Part shown: positions 47,656 to 58,289 of the stretch, piece after piece
Numbering within the stretch: the first letter of the stretch is position 1
How the letters are laid out: each line of letters begins with the position of its first letter
Source of the DNA: Pyrenochaeta sp. MPI-SDFR-AT-0127
Taxonomy: Eukaryota; Ascomycota; Dothideomycetes; Pleosporales; Cucurbitariaceae
NCBI GenBank assembly: GCA_020747015.1
Contig: JAGTJM010000002.1
Coordinates: 806,001 to 870,000 of the forward strand
Direction of reading: 5' to 3'
DNA: 64,000 nt
Translations under genes and position numbers: made by a program
The notes under the pieces: generated by a model
The model's database searches: none
Seen by the model: only the letters and a program-made list of their open reading frames with translations
Told to the model about the DNA's origin: nothing

Positions 47656-49361
47656 ATGTCATACTACCCGGGACAGCAGTACCACCAAAACAGCTACGGC
47701 CAGCAGCCGCCGCCGCAGAACGGCTACGGTGCCCCGCCTCAGCAAGGATACCCACCACCGCAGAACTATGGAGCTCCGTAAGCATTGATTGAGATACAAG
47801 TGTAGCCTGACGGTAGCTGACAGCACCAGTCCTCCACAACAAGGATACGGATACCAACACTCGCAAAGCCCGCAACCAGCTTACCAAAACTACGGGCAGC
47901 CCACTCCTCCCCCGCAGCAGTACGGATACAACCAGGTGAGTAGCTCGGGCCTAAACACATGGCGGAACCCGTGAACGAGCATTGACTTGACACGACCATG
48001 GGCTAACGCATGCATAGGGCCCGCCGCAGCAGCAGTACGGCAACTATGGACCACCTCAGCATCAGCAGCCTCCTCGGCCAGGTGAGAACGTGTCATGTGA
48101 TGGAAAGGGATCACTGAATCTGACAGCCCATCTAGGTATGCCCACAGTAAACAGCAACCAATGGACGCATGGAAACACAAACGCGCCCCCTCCACCGCCA
48201 ACTGGCGCACAGAACTTCGGACACGGCGCCCCTCAAGGATACCAGTTCCAGTACTCGGCTTGTAACGGCCGGCGGAAAGCCCTGCTAATTGGTATCAACT
48301 ACTTCGGCCAGCGCGGTCAGCTACGTGGATGCATCAATGACGTAAAGAATATGAGCACATACCTGAACGAATTCTTTGGCTACAAGAGGGAGGATATGGT
48401 CACCTTGACCGACGACCAGCAAAATCCTATGAGCCAGCCTACAAAGGCGAATATTCTGAGGGCAATGCATTGGCTGGTTAAGGATGCCAGGCCAAACGAC
48501 TCATTATTCTTCCACTACTCAGGTACGTTACAGTCGGAGTGCCAGAGCCAATACATTGTGGTCAAGCTCAAGAGTCGTTTAAGCACCTACTAATCCAACT
48601 CAGGACACGGCGGCCAAACCAAAGATCTCGATGGCGATGAAGATGACGGCTATGACGAAGTAATCTATCCTGTCGACTTCCGCACCGCCGGTCATATTGT
48701 TGATGACGAAATGCACCGCATCATGGTAGGTTCTCTACAACCCGGCGTCCGGCTGACGGCCATCTTCGACTCCTGCCACTCCGGCTCCGCCCTCGACCTA
48801 CCCTACATCTACTCTACCCAGGGCGTACTCAAGGAGCCAAATCTGGCAAAGGAGGCTGGCCAGGGTCTGTTGGGTATTGTGTCCAGTTATGCGCGCGGAG
48901 ATATTGGCAGCATGATTGGCGGTGCGACGAGCTTGTTCAAGAAGGCAATTACCGGAGACGATGTGTACAAGAAGAATCTGAGGACAAAGACGTCGCCAGC
49001 CGACGTCATCATGTGGAGCGGCAGCAAGGACACGCAGACCTCGTACGTGCACCTCTCGTCTTCAACTCTAGCAAAAGCCATTGGAATTTGTACTAATTTG
49101 ACCATATAGGGCTGATGCGAGCATTGGCGGCGAAGCCACTGGCGCCATGTCCTGGGCCTTCATCACTTCACTACGCAAGAACCCCAATCAGAGCTACGTC
49201 CAGCTGCTAAACAGCATCCGCGACGAGCTCGAGGGCAAGTACCAGCAAAAGCCGCAGTTGAGCTGCAGTCATCCTTTGAGTATGCCCACCATCCCCCACT
49301 CCTGATGAATCGTTCGATAAACTAACCAAGGCTAGACACTGACCTCTTGTATGTGATGTAA
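47656..49361 (+). CDS. MCA1: Metacaspase (type I, peptidase C14)
   Basis: Seven exons: 47656-47777, 47830-47935, 48018-48081, 48136-48522, 48604-49042, 49110-49279 and 49336-49361, giving 437 residues. The N-terminal 130 residues are a Gln/Pro/Tyr/Gly-rich prodomain of the type that drives aggregation in yeast Mca1. The peptidase domain starts at RRKALLIGINYFGQRGQLRGC. The catalytic dyad is complete: His228 in SGHGGQTKDLDGDEDDGYDE and Cys284 in FDSCHSG. The C-terminus, split by the last intron, is the usual CSHPLNTDLLYVM. Type I metacaspases are calcium-activated Arg/Lys-specific cysteine proteases acting in protein quality control, ageing and death-like responses. Every junction keeps frame. 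Gene order is convergent with the AMMECR1 gene. Confidence 0.95.
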
Positions 49362-49668
49362 AACGAGGGGATTGGACTGAAACTTTGTTTGATTGATACC
49401 ATGGCATATTTGGGAATTGGATAGGATAGGGCGGGCTATAAAACGGGCACTGAGTCACGGCTGTTGATGATTGTGTATACCTGTTCTTTGTATATAGTAC
49501 TGGATGAAAGCGTGCTGCTGCGGCACTTGCTACGTTGGCGTCTTCCGAGCAATGATATAAAGATCAACGACACACCCCTGTGTGGTCAGAGTAGCATCTT
49601 GCATAGTAATTTGTGGAGAGATTTCATGCTACCGTCTCTCTGGCCTTGACAAGGCTGATGATGTATCG

Positions 49669-49705
<37 letters not shown>

Positions 49706-49862
49706 GATGCCATTCCAAACAATGTGGATATCATGCGGCATCCTGTGTCGTGAATCCAAAAGGAAATTACGAGCCGTCTATAATGTTCTCAGAAACCACA
49801 AGAATATGGACCCGTTGGCTCACCAAAGCACCAAAAAGGGGCCCATTTAATTACAGGTTCCG
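49362..49862. other. Convergent intergenic region, 500 bp
   Basis: This holds the 3' ends of the metacaspase and AMMECR1 genes and a CTA repeat at 49669-49705. No other feature seen. Confidence 0.5.
49669..49705. repeat. CTA trinucleotide microsatellite (about 12 units)
   Basis: A perfect run of CTA/TAC units between two convergent genes. Confidence 0.95.
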
Positions 49863-50861
49863 CTAGCAGTCCGCCATCTCCTCCTCTACCCAATCCCGCC
49901 ATTCCTTCCACTCTCTGTACTCCAGCGCAACCTTCTTCCCCTGATACCTCACGACAGTAAGCTCCACCTTCTTCCAATCGTCTTTCCGTCCGCCCCATCC
50001 AGCCTTGCGCATCAAGCTGACCAGTGTCTCCTCTTTTGTCCAGCCCTGTTCCCTGGCTACATCAGGTAGGTAGGTAGACCCGTAGCGGCGGCCGTGGTAC
50101 GTAAAGGATATGCGCAGCCCGTGGGTGCCAATGGACCAGTCTAGAGGCGACGAGGCAGGCTCGAAATCGGTAAGCAGAGTCACGGCGCATTCGAGTGTGG
50201 TGAGTTCGCGCGCAGTAATGGGGGAGAAGCGAGTATCGTCAAAGGCGCTATTTGACAAGCAAACACACGTTAGCACACTGCAGACTTCAGCGTATCCATA
50301 GTCTTTGCTGATTAGTTAAAAAATACGAAGAGCGAAGGAGACGTACGATGTCAGCGCATAGCTCCTCAACCCTTCGTCCAGCTCTTGCGCTTCAAACGTG
50401 CCGATACAGCCCCGTAGTCTTCTCTCGCCACTCTTCGAGACGGTGTTCCATGTCACAAACAGCGGATGGTCCTCCACAGTCTCTTTCTCTGCTTTCCGCA
50501 GCCGTGAGAAAAAGCTACTTCGACTAGAGTTCTTGCTCGTCGCGCTGCTAGCTTCGCTGACCCCACTTGCTGGTGTCGAATTCGCGCTCTGGACACTCGA
50601 GGAACTTCCTGTTGAGGGTGAGGTTGCGAGAAGACGCGATACCGCGGCAGGTTTATATGAGGGATCTGTCGAGGTGGGTGATGGGGGAACATTGTTGTCT
50701 GTCTCGGGGATTTCTTGAGGGTCAAGTGCTTCGCTGGTGGTAGGGTCGGCATTGAATTTCTTCCATAGCGCGTCGATCTGGCGAAGGGTAAGAGCCGGTC
50801 GCTTTTCGAGGCTTGCGGAGAGGCTTTCGAAGCAATACGCGCAATGAGCTTGAGTAGCCAT
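49863..50861 (-). CDS. AMMECR1 domain protein
   Basis: Two exons on the minus strand, 50861-50347 and 50247-49863, joined by a 99-nt GT-AG intron; 299 residues. The start MATQAHCAYCFESL was preferred to an upstream in-frame ATG because it is where family similarity begins. A first short block with CAYC is followed by a Ser/Thr/Pro-rich insert (about residues 60-115). The AMMECR1 fold then shows its hallmark LRGCIGTFEAQ, the block FSPITARELTTLECAVTLL, and GTHGLRISFTYHGRRYGSTYLPDVA and EQGWTKEETLVSLMRKAGW. AMMECR1 proteins occur in all domains of life; the molecular activity is unresolved, although the invariant LRGCIGT motif suggests a catalytic or ligand site. The family is clear, the function is not. 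Confidence 0.92.
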
Positions 50862-51908
50862 CCTAGGTGGTGAGTCCTTGGTGGTAAGGTGGGGAGCGGG
50901 GTATGCTTTGGCTGGTGCTTGGGCAGACTGGGGGAGGGGGCTATGGAGGTACAGCGAAGGCAAACAAGGTCGTCAAGGCCTCGAAGATGTGAACAGAGGA
51001 GAATGACTGGTAGATTCAGGGTAGGATGCTGCTAGCTAGTCGAAAGTAAAGCCTGGCTGCGCTGGCAAGGTCAGGGACTGCAATACCTTTGGCGCACCCT
51101 CTATGTTACTCCGCGGTGAGCGGTGCAAGAGCACGTCGAGTAATTGTCGTAAGATCTGCGTCTGTGGATGCTCTTGCATCACCTCTGGAGTGATTCGAAT
51201 AGGTGCTGGCAGCTGGCAAATGAACAAGGCAGGTCGTTGAGCTCTACGAGAGCTAATACCCCGCCGGCTACCAGGTTTCGGGAACTAACTGCACGTGAAT
51301 ATGTCTCATTACCTGAACAGATGGTCCAGATGCCAGAGGTCACCTGGAAATGGAATGCATTCATCTATAGCGCTATACTCTCAACGGTATACCACGTTGT
51401 ACACACTCAGTACATCCTGTGCGACCCATCCGGTATTCCCAAAAGGGAAAAAAGCTCAATAGACCTGGCAGTCAATATCAAGTATGTTACCCCATCTTCA
51501 TGCACACTTACCCCACAGAGGCAAAAGGTAGTGTGTTTGGTAATGATGGGGCAGTTGATCTTGGCTCGAAGATATTCCTTCAGCAGGTAGAACATGGGAA
51601 GAGTTCCGTTGCTGTACACACTAAAGCCGGAGGTTTTCACCTCTTTTTGTCTTCATCACTTACAAACACACATTGGACCTTGTTCGAATGTCGCACTACA
51701 TCACACGGGTGATCGCGCAATGGTGGCCCAGGGGCTGACTTTTCGACTTTATTCATTGTCGCACCTCATGCCTATGGCTGTTGTGGAACCCGCTTCCACC
51801 GCTGAGCTCAAAGCCGTCATGTAAAGTCCGAATGCCATTGACGCCGACCAGATGTCTCATGAAGGAATCGAAAACTGCCCTCGTCGCTCACTCGTAATCG
51901 TTGGCTCT
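50862..51908. other. Intergenic, about 1 kb, with a possible small gene
   Basis: This lies between the AMMECR1 gene and the eL29 gene, both on the minus strand. A coding-like minus-strand segment at 51284-51036 is listed separately. Further open minus-strand stretches occur at 51640-51540, followed by a good donor (GGGGTAAGTG), but I could not build one consistent model. Confidence 0.35.
51036..51284 (-). CDS. Possible terminal exon of an unrecognised gene
   Basis: An open segment of 82 codons on the minus strand after a TAG that could be a splice acceptor (CAGTTAG). It reads SSRRAQRPALFICQLPAP and ITPEVMQEHPQTQILRQLLDVL, then ends TLPAQPGFTFD and a stop. Composition is protein-like, but there is no ATG, and the nearest upstream donor would make a 28-nt intron, which is too short. 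Another frame of the same strand is open over part of it. It may be a real last exon, a decayed gene or chance. Confidence 0.25.
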   Translation of the reverse strand, partial: FPKPGSRRGISSRRAQRPALFICQLPAPIRITPEVMQEHPQTQILRQLLDVLLHRSPRSNIEGAPKVLQSLTLPAQPGFTFD

Positions 51909-52344
51909 CTATGCCGCGTCACGCTTGCCCTCCTTGACCTCCTTCTGCAACCTTGTTAGCTGTCTTCATACTGGGCGGGTTCGACAAATCGTAGGTACGG
52001 ACCAGAGCGCGCATGGTGCCGTGAAGAGCATGCCTATGGTTCCTTCGGAACTTGGGGTCGGTGCCCTTGAGCGAGGGGTAACGGTGCGTCTTAGGCTTCT
52101 TGATACTGCATTGCCATCATGTTAGCCATCGTGTCCCAGTAGTCATGCTGCGTCAATGTGCATCGAGCCGAATGGACGTCGTCAACGGTGCTCTCGTGCG
52201 CGCTGGTAGTGAATGGCGAAGGATGCGTACCCGTTCCTGTGGTTCTTCTTGGACTGGTTGTGCTGGGACGAGTTCTTTGATTCTGCGTAGGGTTGTCAGC
52301 ACTCATATATCAGCGCCGTACTCAAGAGTCAACGTACTGGCCAT
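51909..52344 (-). CDS. RPL29: 60S ribosomal protein eL29 (L29e)
   Basis: Four exons on the minus strand: 52344-52338, 52282-52231, 52105-52003 and 51944-51909, giving a 65-residue protein. The first exon is only seven nucleotides (ATGGCCA). Introns are 55, 125 and 58 nt, and the last has a weak donor (CTG|GTCCGT). The protein begins MAKSKNSSQHNQSKKNHRNG, continues IKKPKTHRYPSLKGTDPKF and RRNHRHALHGTMRAL, and ends KEVKEGKRDAA. This is the full and highly conserved eL29 sequence of the large cytosolic ribosomal subunit. It is too short and too fragmented to appear as one long open frame. Identification is certain on sequence grounds. Confidence 0.96.
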
Positions 52345-52680
52345 GGCGACGGTTGTGTGTGTCGAATTCCCGGTGTGGATTTGTCGAAGAGCTGGGTCGT
52401 AACTGAATTTCCGCCGGATTGTGGTGTAAGCGAGTCGAAAACCACGCTAGCATTGCTTGGCATCACCCACTGTCGTGGACGCATGAACGTGACTATACCG
52501 AACAACATGGTAGCCATCCTTCTAGTGGTATTCCATATGTCTGCTAAAGTAGTTCAATAAGCATACGTCTCAAAGGTCAAGCTTGGTGGAATCGGCTACG
52601 TCTATTACTATTGTTCCGACGCGCTACAGTACATGCGATGCAAATACCTTCAAGGTCGTGCGATTCGTGATCAATGAGTA

Positions 52681-54247
52681 TCATACATCCAACATACTCC
52701 TAATATTCTGCTGCGGCTGCACTTCCGAGGTCCGCCCCTGATTATCTCGTGTCGAAGTCATCCCTGTAGTGCTGGTCCCTGTACTCACCATTTTGCTTTG
52801 TAGCGTGTGCGGAACCCCGGGCCTAGATACTGAAGCATCTAGAGCTTCCTCGTGTTGTGGCACCTTGTCGCGAAAACGATTCTCTGGCGTTCTGCTATCT
52901 GATCGGCTCCCCACATTCATATCCCTTAACTCGATATTCCGCCCGATGCGGCGAGATGTCGCCCGTCCGCCACCAACTTCATTAGTCATACTCTTCAGAC
53001 GTTGCTCGTCAGACATATATCTATCCTTGAAATTCTTCTGCCACCAATTCGGTTTCTTAGTAATGTTCAGCTCGGCATCGTGTATCCTTCCTCGTGCAAC
53101 GCGTTGTTGAATCAAGACCTTGTCTTCGTTTTCTTCCGCAAATCCGGCTGTTTCAAAGACGGCGAGAATAAGTACAAGTGGTCCATAGCCAAGACCAAAA
53201 GGCCATCCGACCTGAACGCCCACCTGGAAGATAGATAGATTCCATTCCCATACGCTTGCAACCCCGTAACTGAGACGAACAGCAAGAAGGAAAATGTTGA
53301 CTACAAGCTTTGTTGGGCACTTGAACCAAGAACCTCGTGTGTAGTGTCTCGTCGAGTGCCAGAGCGAGTAGCATATGACCATCCAAGCGCAGATCGCCAG
53401 TATAGCCCCGGCTTTTTCCCGCGCGTCTGTTGCAGCAGGGCGCGCAATGTTTTCCTTCTGCCAATCTGTGTTTTGCTTCTGGACCGCCGTCCAGGATCGC
53501 GGGATGACCATGAAGAAATTGAGAAATGCGAAGAGGTAGAATACGAGTGGAAGCCAGAACTCGGTCCTTGCGCGGCAGTCGTCTTGTGGGAGAAGAAATG
53601 GATCTGCATCGTAAACTTGGCGCTCTTGCCATGAACCCCTAGACAATGTCACCATAAGCCTTGATGCTTCCAGTGGAATGTCAAAAAGTATACCAGTGCC
53701 TAGTTCCCTCCCAAACCATAGCCAATGCGCCTGGTATCATAAGCATGAAGAAGAAGCTTTGTAAGATGATTGGTAAGTCTTGCAGATAGTAGCGGTCGAT
53801 ATCTACGCCCGTGAGGGTGCTGATCATGCCACAAGCTGCAACAAACAGCATCCAATACCATTGCCATCTTCTTCCAACAACTCTAAACCTCTTGTCCTCT
53901 CTCAGGTAGAGTTTCCCATGCTTCCGGAGGTTGATCAACGTCAAGATGAGGATCACGCCGAACAAGCTTCCGAATGCGATGCTCAGCATGCCACGGGTCT
54001 GTATACTGTAATACGGTATATAGCATGTTGTCTCGTTCACCCAGGTGCCATTGTTAAGCATCGAAGGCTTGAAGCTGTCGAAAACGAGGTAGCATTGTGT
54101 GCCGTTTGACAGGGTCCTGTTGCTGTAAAGCGTGTATCCGAACTCTTCCAGCGCAGTCAAATTGAAGCGCATACCATTTATAATCGTCGAGCTCGAACTG
54201 TCGCCCTCGGGATACAGGACGAGGTCGCGGAGGCGGGGAAGGGTCAT
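52681..54247 (-). CDS. DUF2434 family membrane protein
   Basis: Two exons on the minus strand, 54247-53694 and 53638-52681, with a 55-nt GT-AG intron; 503 residues. Joining rebuilds EGTRHWGSWQER. The N-terminal 90 residues look luminal or extracellular, with several Asn-X-Ser/Thr sites (NRT, NGT, NET). About six to seven membrane segments follow (for example GMLSIAFGSLFGVILILTLINL, WQWYWMLFVAACGMISTLTG, FWLPLVFYLFAFLNFFMVI). The C-terminal 150 residues are cytoplasmic-like, charged and Ser/Thr-rich. The conserved cores LRKHGKLYL and RRWQWYWMLFVAACG match fungal DUF2434 proteins, which have no assigned function. It is transcribed away from the F-box-like gene at 54568. Confidence 0.85.
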
Positions 54248-54567
54248 TGTTTGCAACGCGACTCGGAGCGCGCAGAACTAGTATAGAGCGCGGGGAATGT
54301 ACTGGCATATACGCAAGGGCGCGTGTCCCAATGCTCACTTCATCGTGGCATGCAAGAAGACATGTCCGATGCAGCCGGAAGTGCAAGCGCCCCCTGGAGG
54401 TTTCAAAGTATTGCACGATGTCAGAAGTTCGCATATCTTACCTGACTGGGGACCCCTGGCTAGGTAACGGACGCTAAGGCACTACACCGAAGATGTGACG
54501 TCTAATCATATCACCTCAATACGCGGTCTAACTTTCGACAACCTCACTCAAGACAGACCTCTCCAGT
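54248..54567. promoter_or_regulatory. Short divergent promoter, 320 bp
   Basis: This lies between the DUF2434 gene (minus) and the F-box-like gene (plus). No gene seen. Both promoters must lie here, so co-regulation is possible (inference). Confidence 0.4.
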
Positions 54568-55449
54568 ATGAGTTTCCTTCCCAGTGTAATGAGCTTCATG
54601 TCATCCTTCGACTGGCTTCGAAGTCAGGTTCAGCCAGTCGGCCCATTTTCACCATCCTATAACGATGTGTGTCGTGTCCGCGCAATTCTTAAGAGACTGC
54701 GGCTTCCCACTGAGCTTGTGCTTGAAATTCTTGAACATGCTCAGTATTGGCCAACTCGAGAATTCAAGTCCGACCCCAGCCATCCCATTGTTGCTACTGC
54801 ACGCAACGGTAGGCCATCAGCAGCAACCCTTTGTCTCGATGCAGGCGTCTTCAATAACCCCATCGTCAACCCTATTCGAGCAAGTGGTGAGCGATACAAG
54901 ATCAAAGACATCATGTTTGACATCGTGAGCCATGATCAGGGATGGACCTCCGAGGGCACCCAGGGCAGTTTTTCCACCTCCTCATGGCTCGAAGTATCTA
55001 TTCTTCGCAATGAGACAAACAGCAGCACTCGCTTACCCGGTCCACGCCTGGTGAACGAATGGATAAGCAGTCCTCAAGACTTTCATAGGAATATGGTGGG
55101 CCGTGGTTGGTTCTTAGCGCAGCGGCCGGCGCAAGCATTGCAAGGTCCGCAAGATGGCGAAGGCGATTTCGCCTGGTATCTGCAGGGAAACCGTGTTGTC
55201 GATCGAGAAACATACCGTGTAATCTGGAGCGAGAACGAGAGCGAAGGAAATATGGGAGCAGGCTCAGGTGAGGGCTTTTTACAAGAGGTGAAAGAAGGGG
55301 ACAGAATCATTGTATGGGCGAGGGCGAAGGTTTGTGCTTTCGACTTAATTCTACTGTGCTTACAACGAGCTTGACACTGATCAGCATAGTGGCCTGGATG
55401 GGAGTGCATTGTCGAAAGTGTGAGGGTTACTGTTCGGTACGGCTTCTGA
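54568..55449 (+). CDS. F-box-like hypothetical protein
   Basis: Two exons, 54568-55329 and 55390-55449, joined by a 60-nt intron (GT…CATAG); 273 residues. The intron was placed because it restores the ending WARAK/WPGWECIVESVRVTVRYGF in frame, a C-terminus typical of a conserved group of uncharacterised ascomycete proteins. The N-terminus has an F-box-like helix (LRLPTELVLEILEHAQYWP). The middle contains KIKDIMFDIVSHDQGWTSEGTQGSFSTSSWLEVS and QDGEGDFAWYLQGNRVV, then GAGSGEGFLQEVKEGDRIIVWARA. If the F-box is real, the protein could be a substrate adaptor of an SCF ubiquitin ligase, with the rest as a beta-rich recognition module. That is inference. Confidence 0.7.
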
Positions 55450-56711
55450 GAGCTATATACTCAGCATCCATTAGCCTACTTATCAGAAATGAGGCCATTT
55501 CCGATGAGCTCATTGTCCAAAAATATCTCATCTGGTCCCACGATGAGTTCTTCAATACGGTTAATTTGGATGGGCGTTTAGATATTACACAAGCGCAGGG
55601 CTCCACTATCTAAAGACGAATCCTACGTTTCCTCTTTGTAGTTGAGGCTTCCCCACGTAAGTCGGGCTTGTGATTTGACACTAAGAGGTTGATCATAGCT
55701 CTTCAGACTAGAAAGCTACCATTTAAAAGCATTTGCTAGGTCGATATTGCTTCCGAAACGGCAACCGATTAATATGCGACCCTCGACATCCTCTTCGTAC
55801 TAGCCGGAATACTCATTAACGAAATGTCGAAGACTCTCATCATAACCACGACACTGATATGATCGAAAAGGTTACTCACGAAGAGCTGAATGTACTGTCC
55901 CGTAATACAATCTGTTCAATGATCTATGAGAGTGTCCCAGAGCAAGACACTGCTTAACAGCCTTGGTTCGACTCCATACCCGCCTCGGTAAGACCGACTA
56001 TGTCGTTTAGAGGATTGACATGACCCGTAAAGATCTCCTCTATGAATTGTCTATCATCAGGTTGTGTGACTACCATACCGTAAATATGCTTAACAGGGCG
56101 AACTATCCTGCCTATCCTACGTGGAAGTCTGAATAAGTACAAGAAGGCCTTCTTTCATAGTGACAGGCTTTTCGAAGAGCACGAAGTCGTGACCACGGTA
56201 CTAAACGAGAGATTGTATTTTCAAATCGAGACCAACGACACTTCACTTTTAAAATCACTGGAGTGGCCAACATCTGTCTATTTGATCTCTACAAGGTCGA
56301 AATAGTTGATACGCACAACATCTTGGTCACTCGACCTCCGAATACATGCCATCGATTCGAACGAGTTGTGTCAAAGATTGAACATTCTTGTTAATCTCTA
56401 AATTTCGGTGTAAGTATGCTGAACTTAAACTTCACTAATCGAAATCTACAAAGAATAATCCGACCAGTGGGAGTGCTTCTTCAGTATGGGGGTTGGATAT
56501 GACCTCCGTGCGCTGTTAATGTGAGAGTGCTATATTTCACAAAGTCATGCAAAAGCAAGAGAGTATCCTACGATAGCTACTTTAATTATCCAAGACGCTA
56601 GTTTTTTGCATCACTATCACTGGTGTTACAATCCCCTTAAAAACTACTATATCGGTTGACATCATCTTCACCTTTAGTATATTCCAAGATATAGCGGCCT
56701 TAAGAGCATGG
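55450..56711. other. A+T-richer intergenic region, about 1.26 kb, with gene remains
   Basis: Visibly richer in A+T than its surroundings, with many stops in all frames. It contains the frameshifted relic at 56084-56394. Other short coding-like fragments occur upstream (about 55740-56080), including an ATG-started 37-codon frame near 56021. It looks like an old, degraded gene or insertion. Confidence 0.45.
56084..56394 (+). pseudogene. Frameshifted coding relic, family unrecognised
   Basis: One + frame is open from 56084 to a TAG at 56303 and includes NKYKKAFFHSDRLFEEHEVV and TTVLNERLYFQIETND. Near 56240 the protein-like signal moves to another frame, FKITGVANICLFDLYKVEIV then DTHNILVTRPPNTCHRFERV, ending at a TAA at 56392. 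The two halves read as one continuous domain broken by a single-base-class frameshift. No start codon fits the first half. The surrounding A+T-rich, stop-filled sequence supports decay. An intron cannot explain the change because no GT-AG pair sits between the halves. I do not recognise the family. Confidence 0.5.
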
Positions 56712-57585
56712 CTAGGGTATACCCCGCCCAGCTCTGATAGCCTTCGCCGCCTCACTTTGAGCCTTGTCCTCCGCATACCGCTGATAAATCGGTAAATAGT
56801 GCTCTCTCTCGCTCAGCGTCTCCTTCACACTCCTTCTCTCTTCGACAGCTCGCAGCCATATTCTCCAACGTTTCCATACCTCTTCATCCTCGCCTCCTTC
56901 TCCTTTTTTCGGGAGTCCTGAACCTCCTTTGAAGTGATCAAATACCCAGAGTCGATTTGCCCAGGGTGCGATCACGATGTCTATGAGGCTGAATTCTGAT
57001 CCAAGGAAAAAGGGCCCTTGAGGGTCCATTTCTCGAGTAAAGTCTTTCAAGTGATTGAGGAACTCAGTTTGCTTCTCTTTGAGACCTTCTTCGCCTTGAT
57101 GTTGGAGGAAGCGGTGATACGCGGGGATGATACGGCTTCCAACGTAATCTGACCAGATCCTTGTCCTTGCTCTATCATAAGGATCCTTTGGTAGCAGATG
57201 AGGCGCATGATCGGGGTATGTTTCTTCGAGAAACTCACAAAGAACAGTGCTTTCGTAGAGGGGCTTATTCTGATACTGTAATGTCGGCACCAGGCCGCGC
57301 GGATTGAGATTGAGAAGTGACTGGGGCTTATGGTAAGGGTTGACTTCGATATACTGGTAATCGATGCCTTTCTCCTCCAAGGTGATCCAAACTCTTTGGA
57401 CAAATGGACAGAACCAGCCTGAAAACAACTTCAGGGGCTGCTCTGCCTTATGGGCCTGTGTCAATTAGTGATGCAGAGCGTTCTGAGGCAAGAAGCGGAT
57501 AAAAACTTACCTCGACTATCTTCGCAGCAAGACCTGTAGCCTCAGGATGAAGATCCGCATCTGGGTGGTCTTTACCCATTGTCAT
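56712..57585 (-). CDS. Omega-like glutathione S-transferase
   Basis: Two exons on the minus strand, 57585-57511 and 57455-56712, with a 55-nt GT-AG intron; 272 residues. A second in-frame ATG at 57579 gives an alternative start two codons later. The thioredoxin-like N-terminal domain has the Cys-type active site FSGWFCPFVQRVWITLEEKG (Cys41), the cis-Pro region NPRGLVPTLQ and the glutathione-binding YESTVLCEFLEETY. The all-helical C-terminal domain follows (SLIDIVIAPWANRLWVFDHF). A Cys in place of Ser/Tyr and the CPF motif place it with omega-class enzymes. These carry out thioltransferase, dehydroascorbate-reductase-like or deglutathionylation reactions. It faces the MDR gene across a shared 700-bp promoter. 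Confidence 0.9.
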
Positions 57586-58289
57586 GAAGCAGTCGTCGTT
57601 CAATAGAATATCTGTTGCGTTCACGAGACAACAATCATAGAGAAATGGCGCGATCAAGCGATTACATCAAAAAACTACAGTCAGAATTTGGCAGGCGTAT
57701 TCCCTCTAGTTTGATGGTCATCTTCAGTTATTATCGTGTCCCCTCCTCGCAGGTGGTATCCATGACGAAAGCGGGGTAATTGTCGTCAAATGTCTCTCAC
57801 GCTTACGCCCTTAAGTGCACTGTCGCCTGCAATTCTTTACTCTGTACCCTTGCAATCGTCCCAAGCTAGAGCAGAGATGAAAGTCGCAACGGGGTAATAA
57901 AGGTATCGTGTAACCATGTTCCCTGGTCTGAAGATGCAGACGGTTGGACCTGCTATTTCAAGTTGCATAAATATTACCATCCGAGTCACCGACTTGCCGA
58001 ACATGAAGCATGGGATTAGTAAGAGCGGAGCTATGCGTGGAAAAGTGCTCTATTATAGGGAAGACAAGAAGCCAGTCATCAGATAGGCTCGGAGTGAAAC
58101 ACAAGTGCAAAAAAAAATCCTCCATATTAAGTATCGTGGTATGTACGCCTCGCTCTGCCTGATACTTGAAGCTTCTCTCAGCTTGACTACAATAACTGCG
58201 GAGACCCTAAGTCAGAGGGAATCGAGACTTGCATCATTATATCTTCAAAAAGACTCATCGCTCTAGTTATAGCCCCCAAAGAAATAGGC
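57586..58289. promoter_or_regulatory. Divergent promoter, about 700 bp, between GST and MDR genes
   Basis: No gene seen. Contains an A-run at about 58111-58119. It serves both the glutathione transferase (minus) and the oxidoreductase (plus), so shared control is possible. Confidence 0.45.

Noticed and set aside
55940..56010. GGTTCGACTCC resembling a tRNA B box
   Set aside because: The flanking bases do not form a T-arm stem, and no matching acceptor or D-arm was found.
55450..56711. RIP-mutated transposon
   Set aside because: The stretch is A+T-richer and full of stops, but I see no terminal repeats or transposase motifs, and the surviving fragments look like an ordinary gene.
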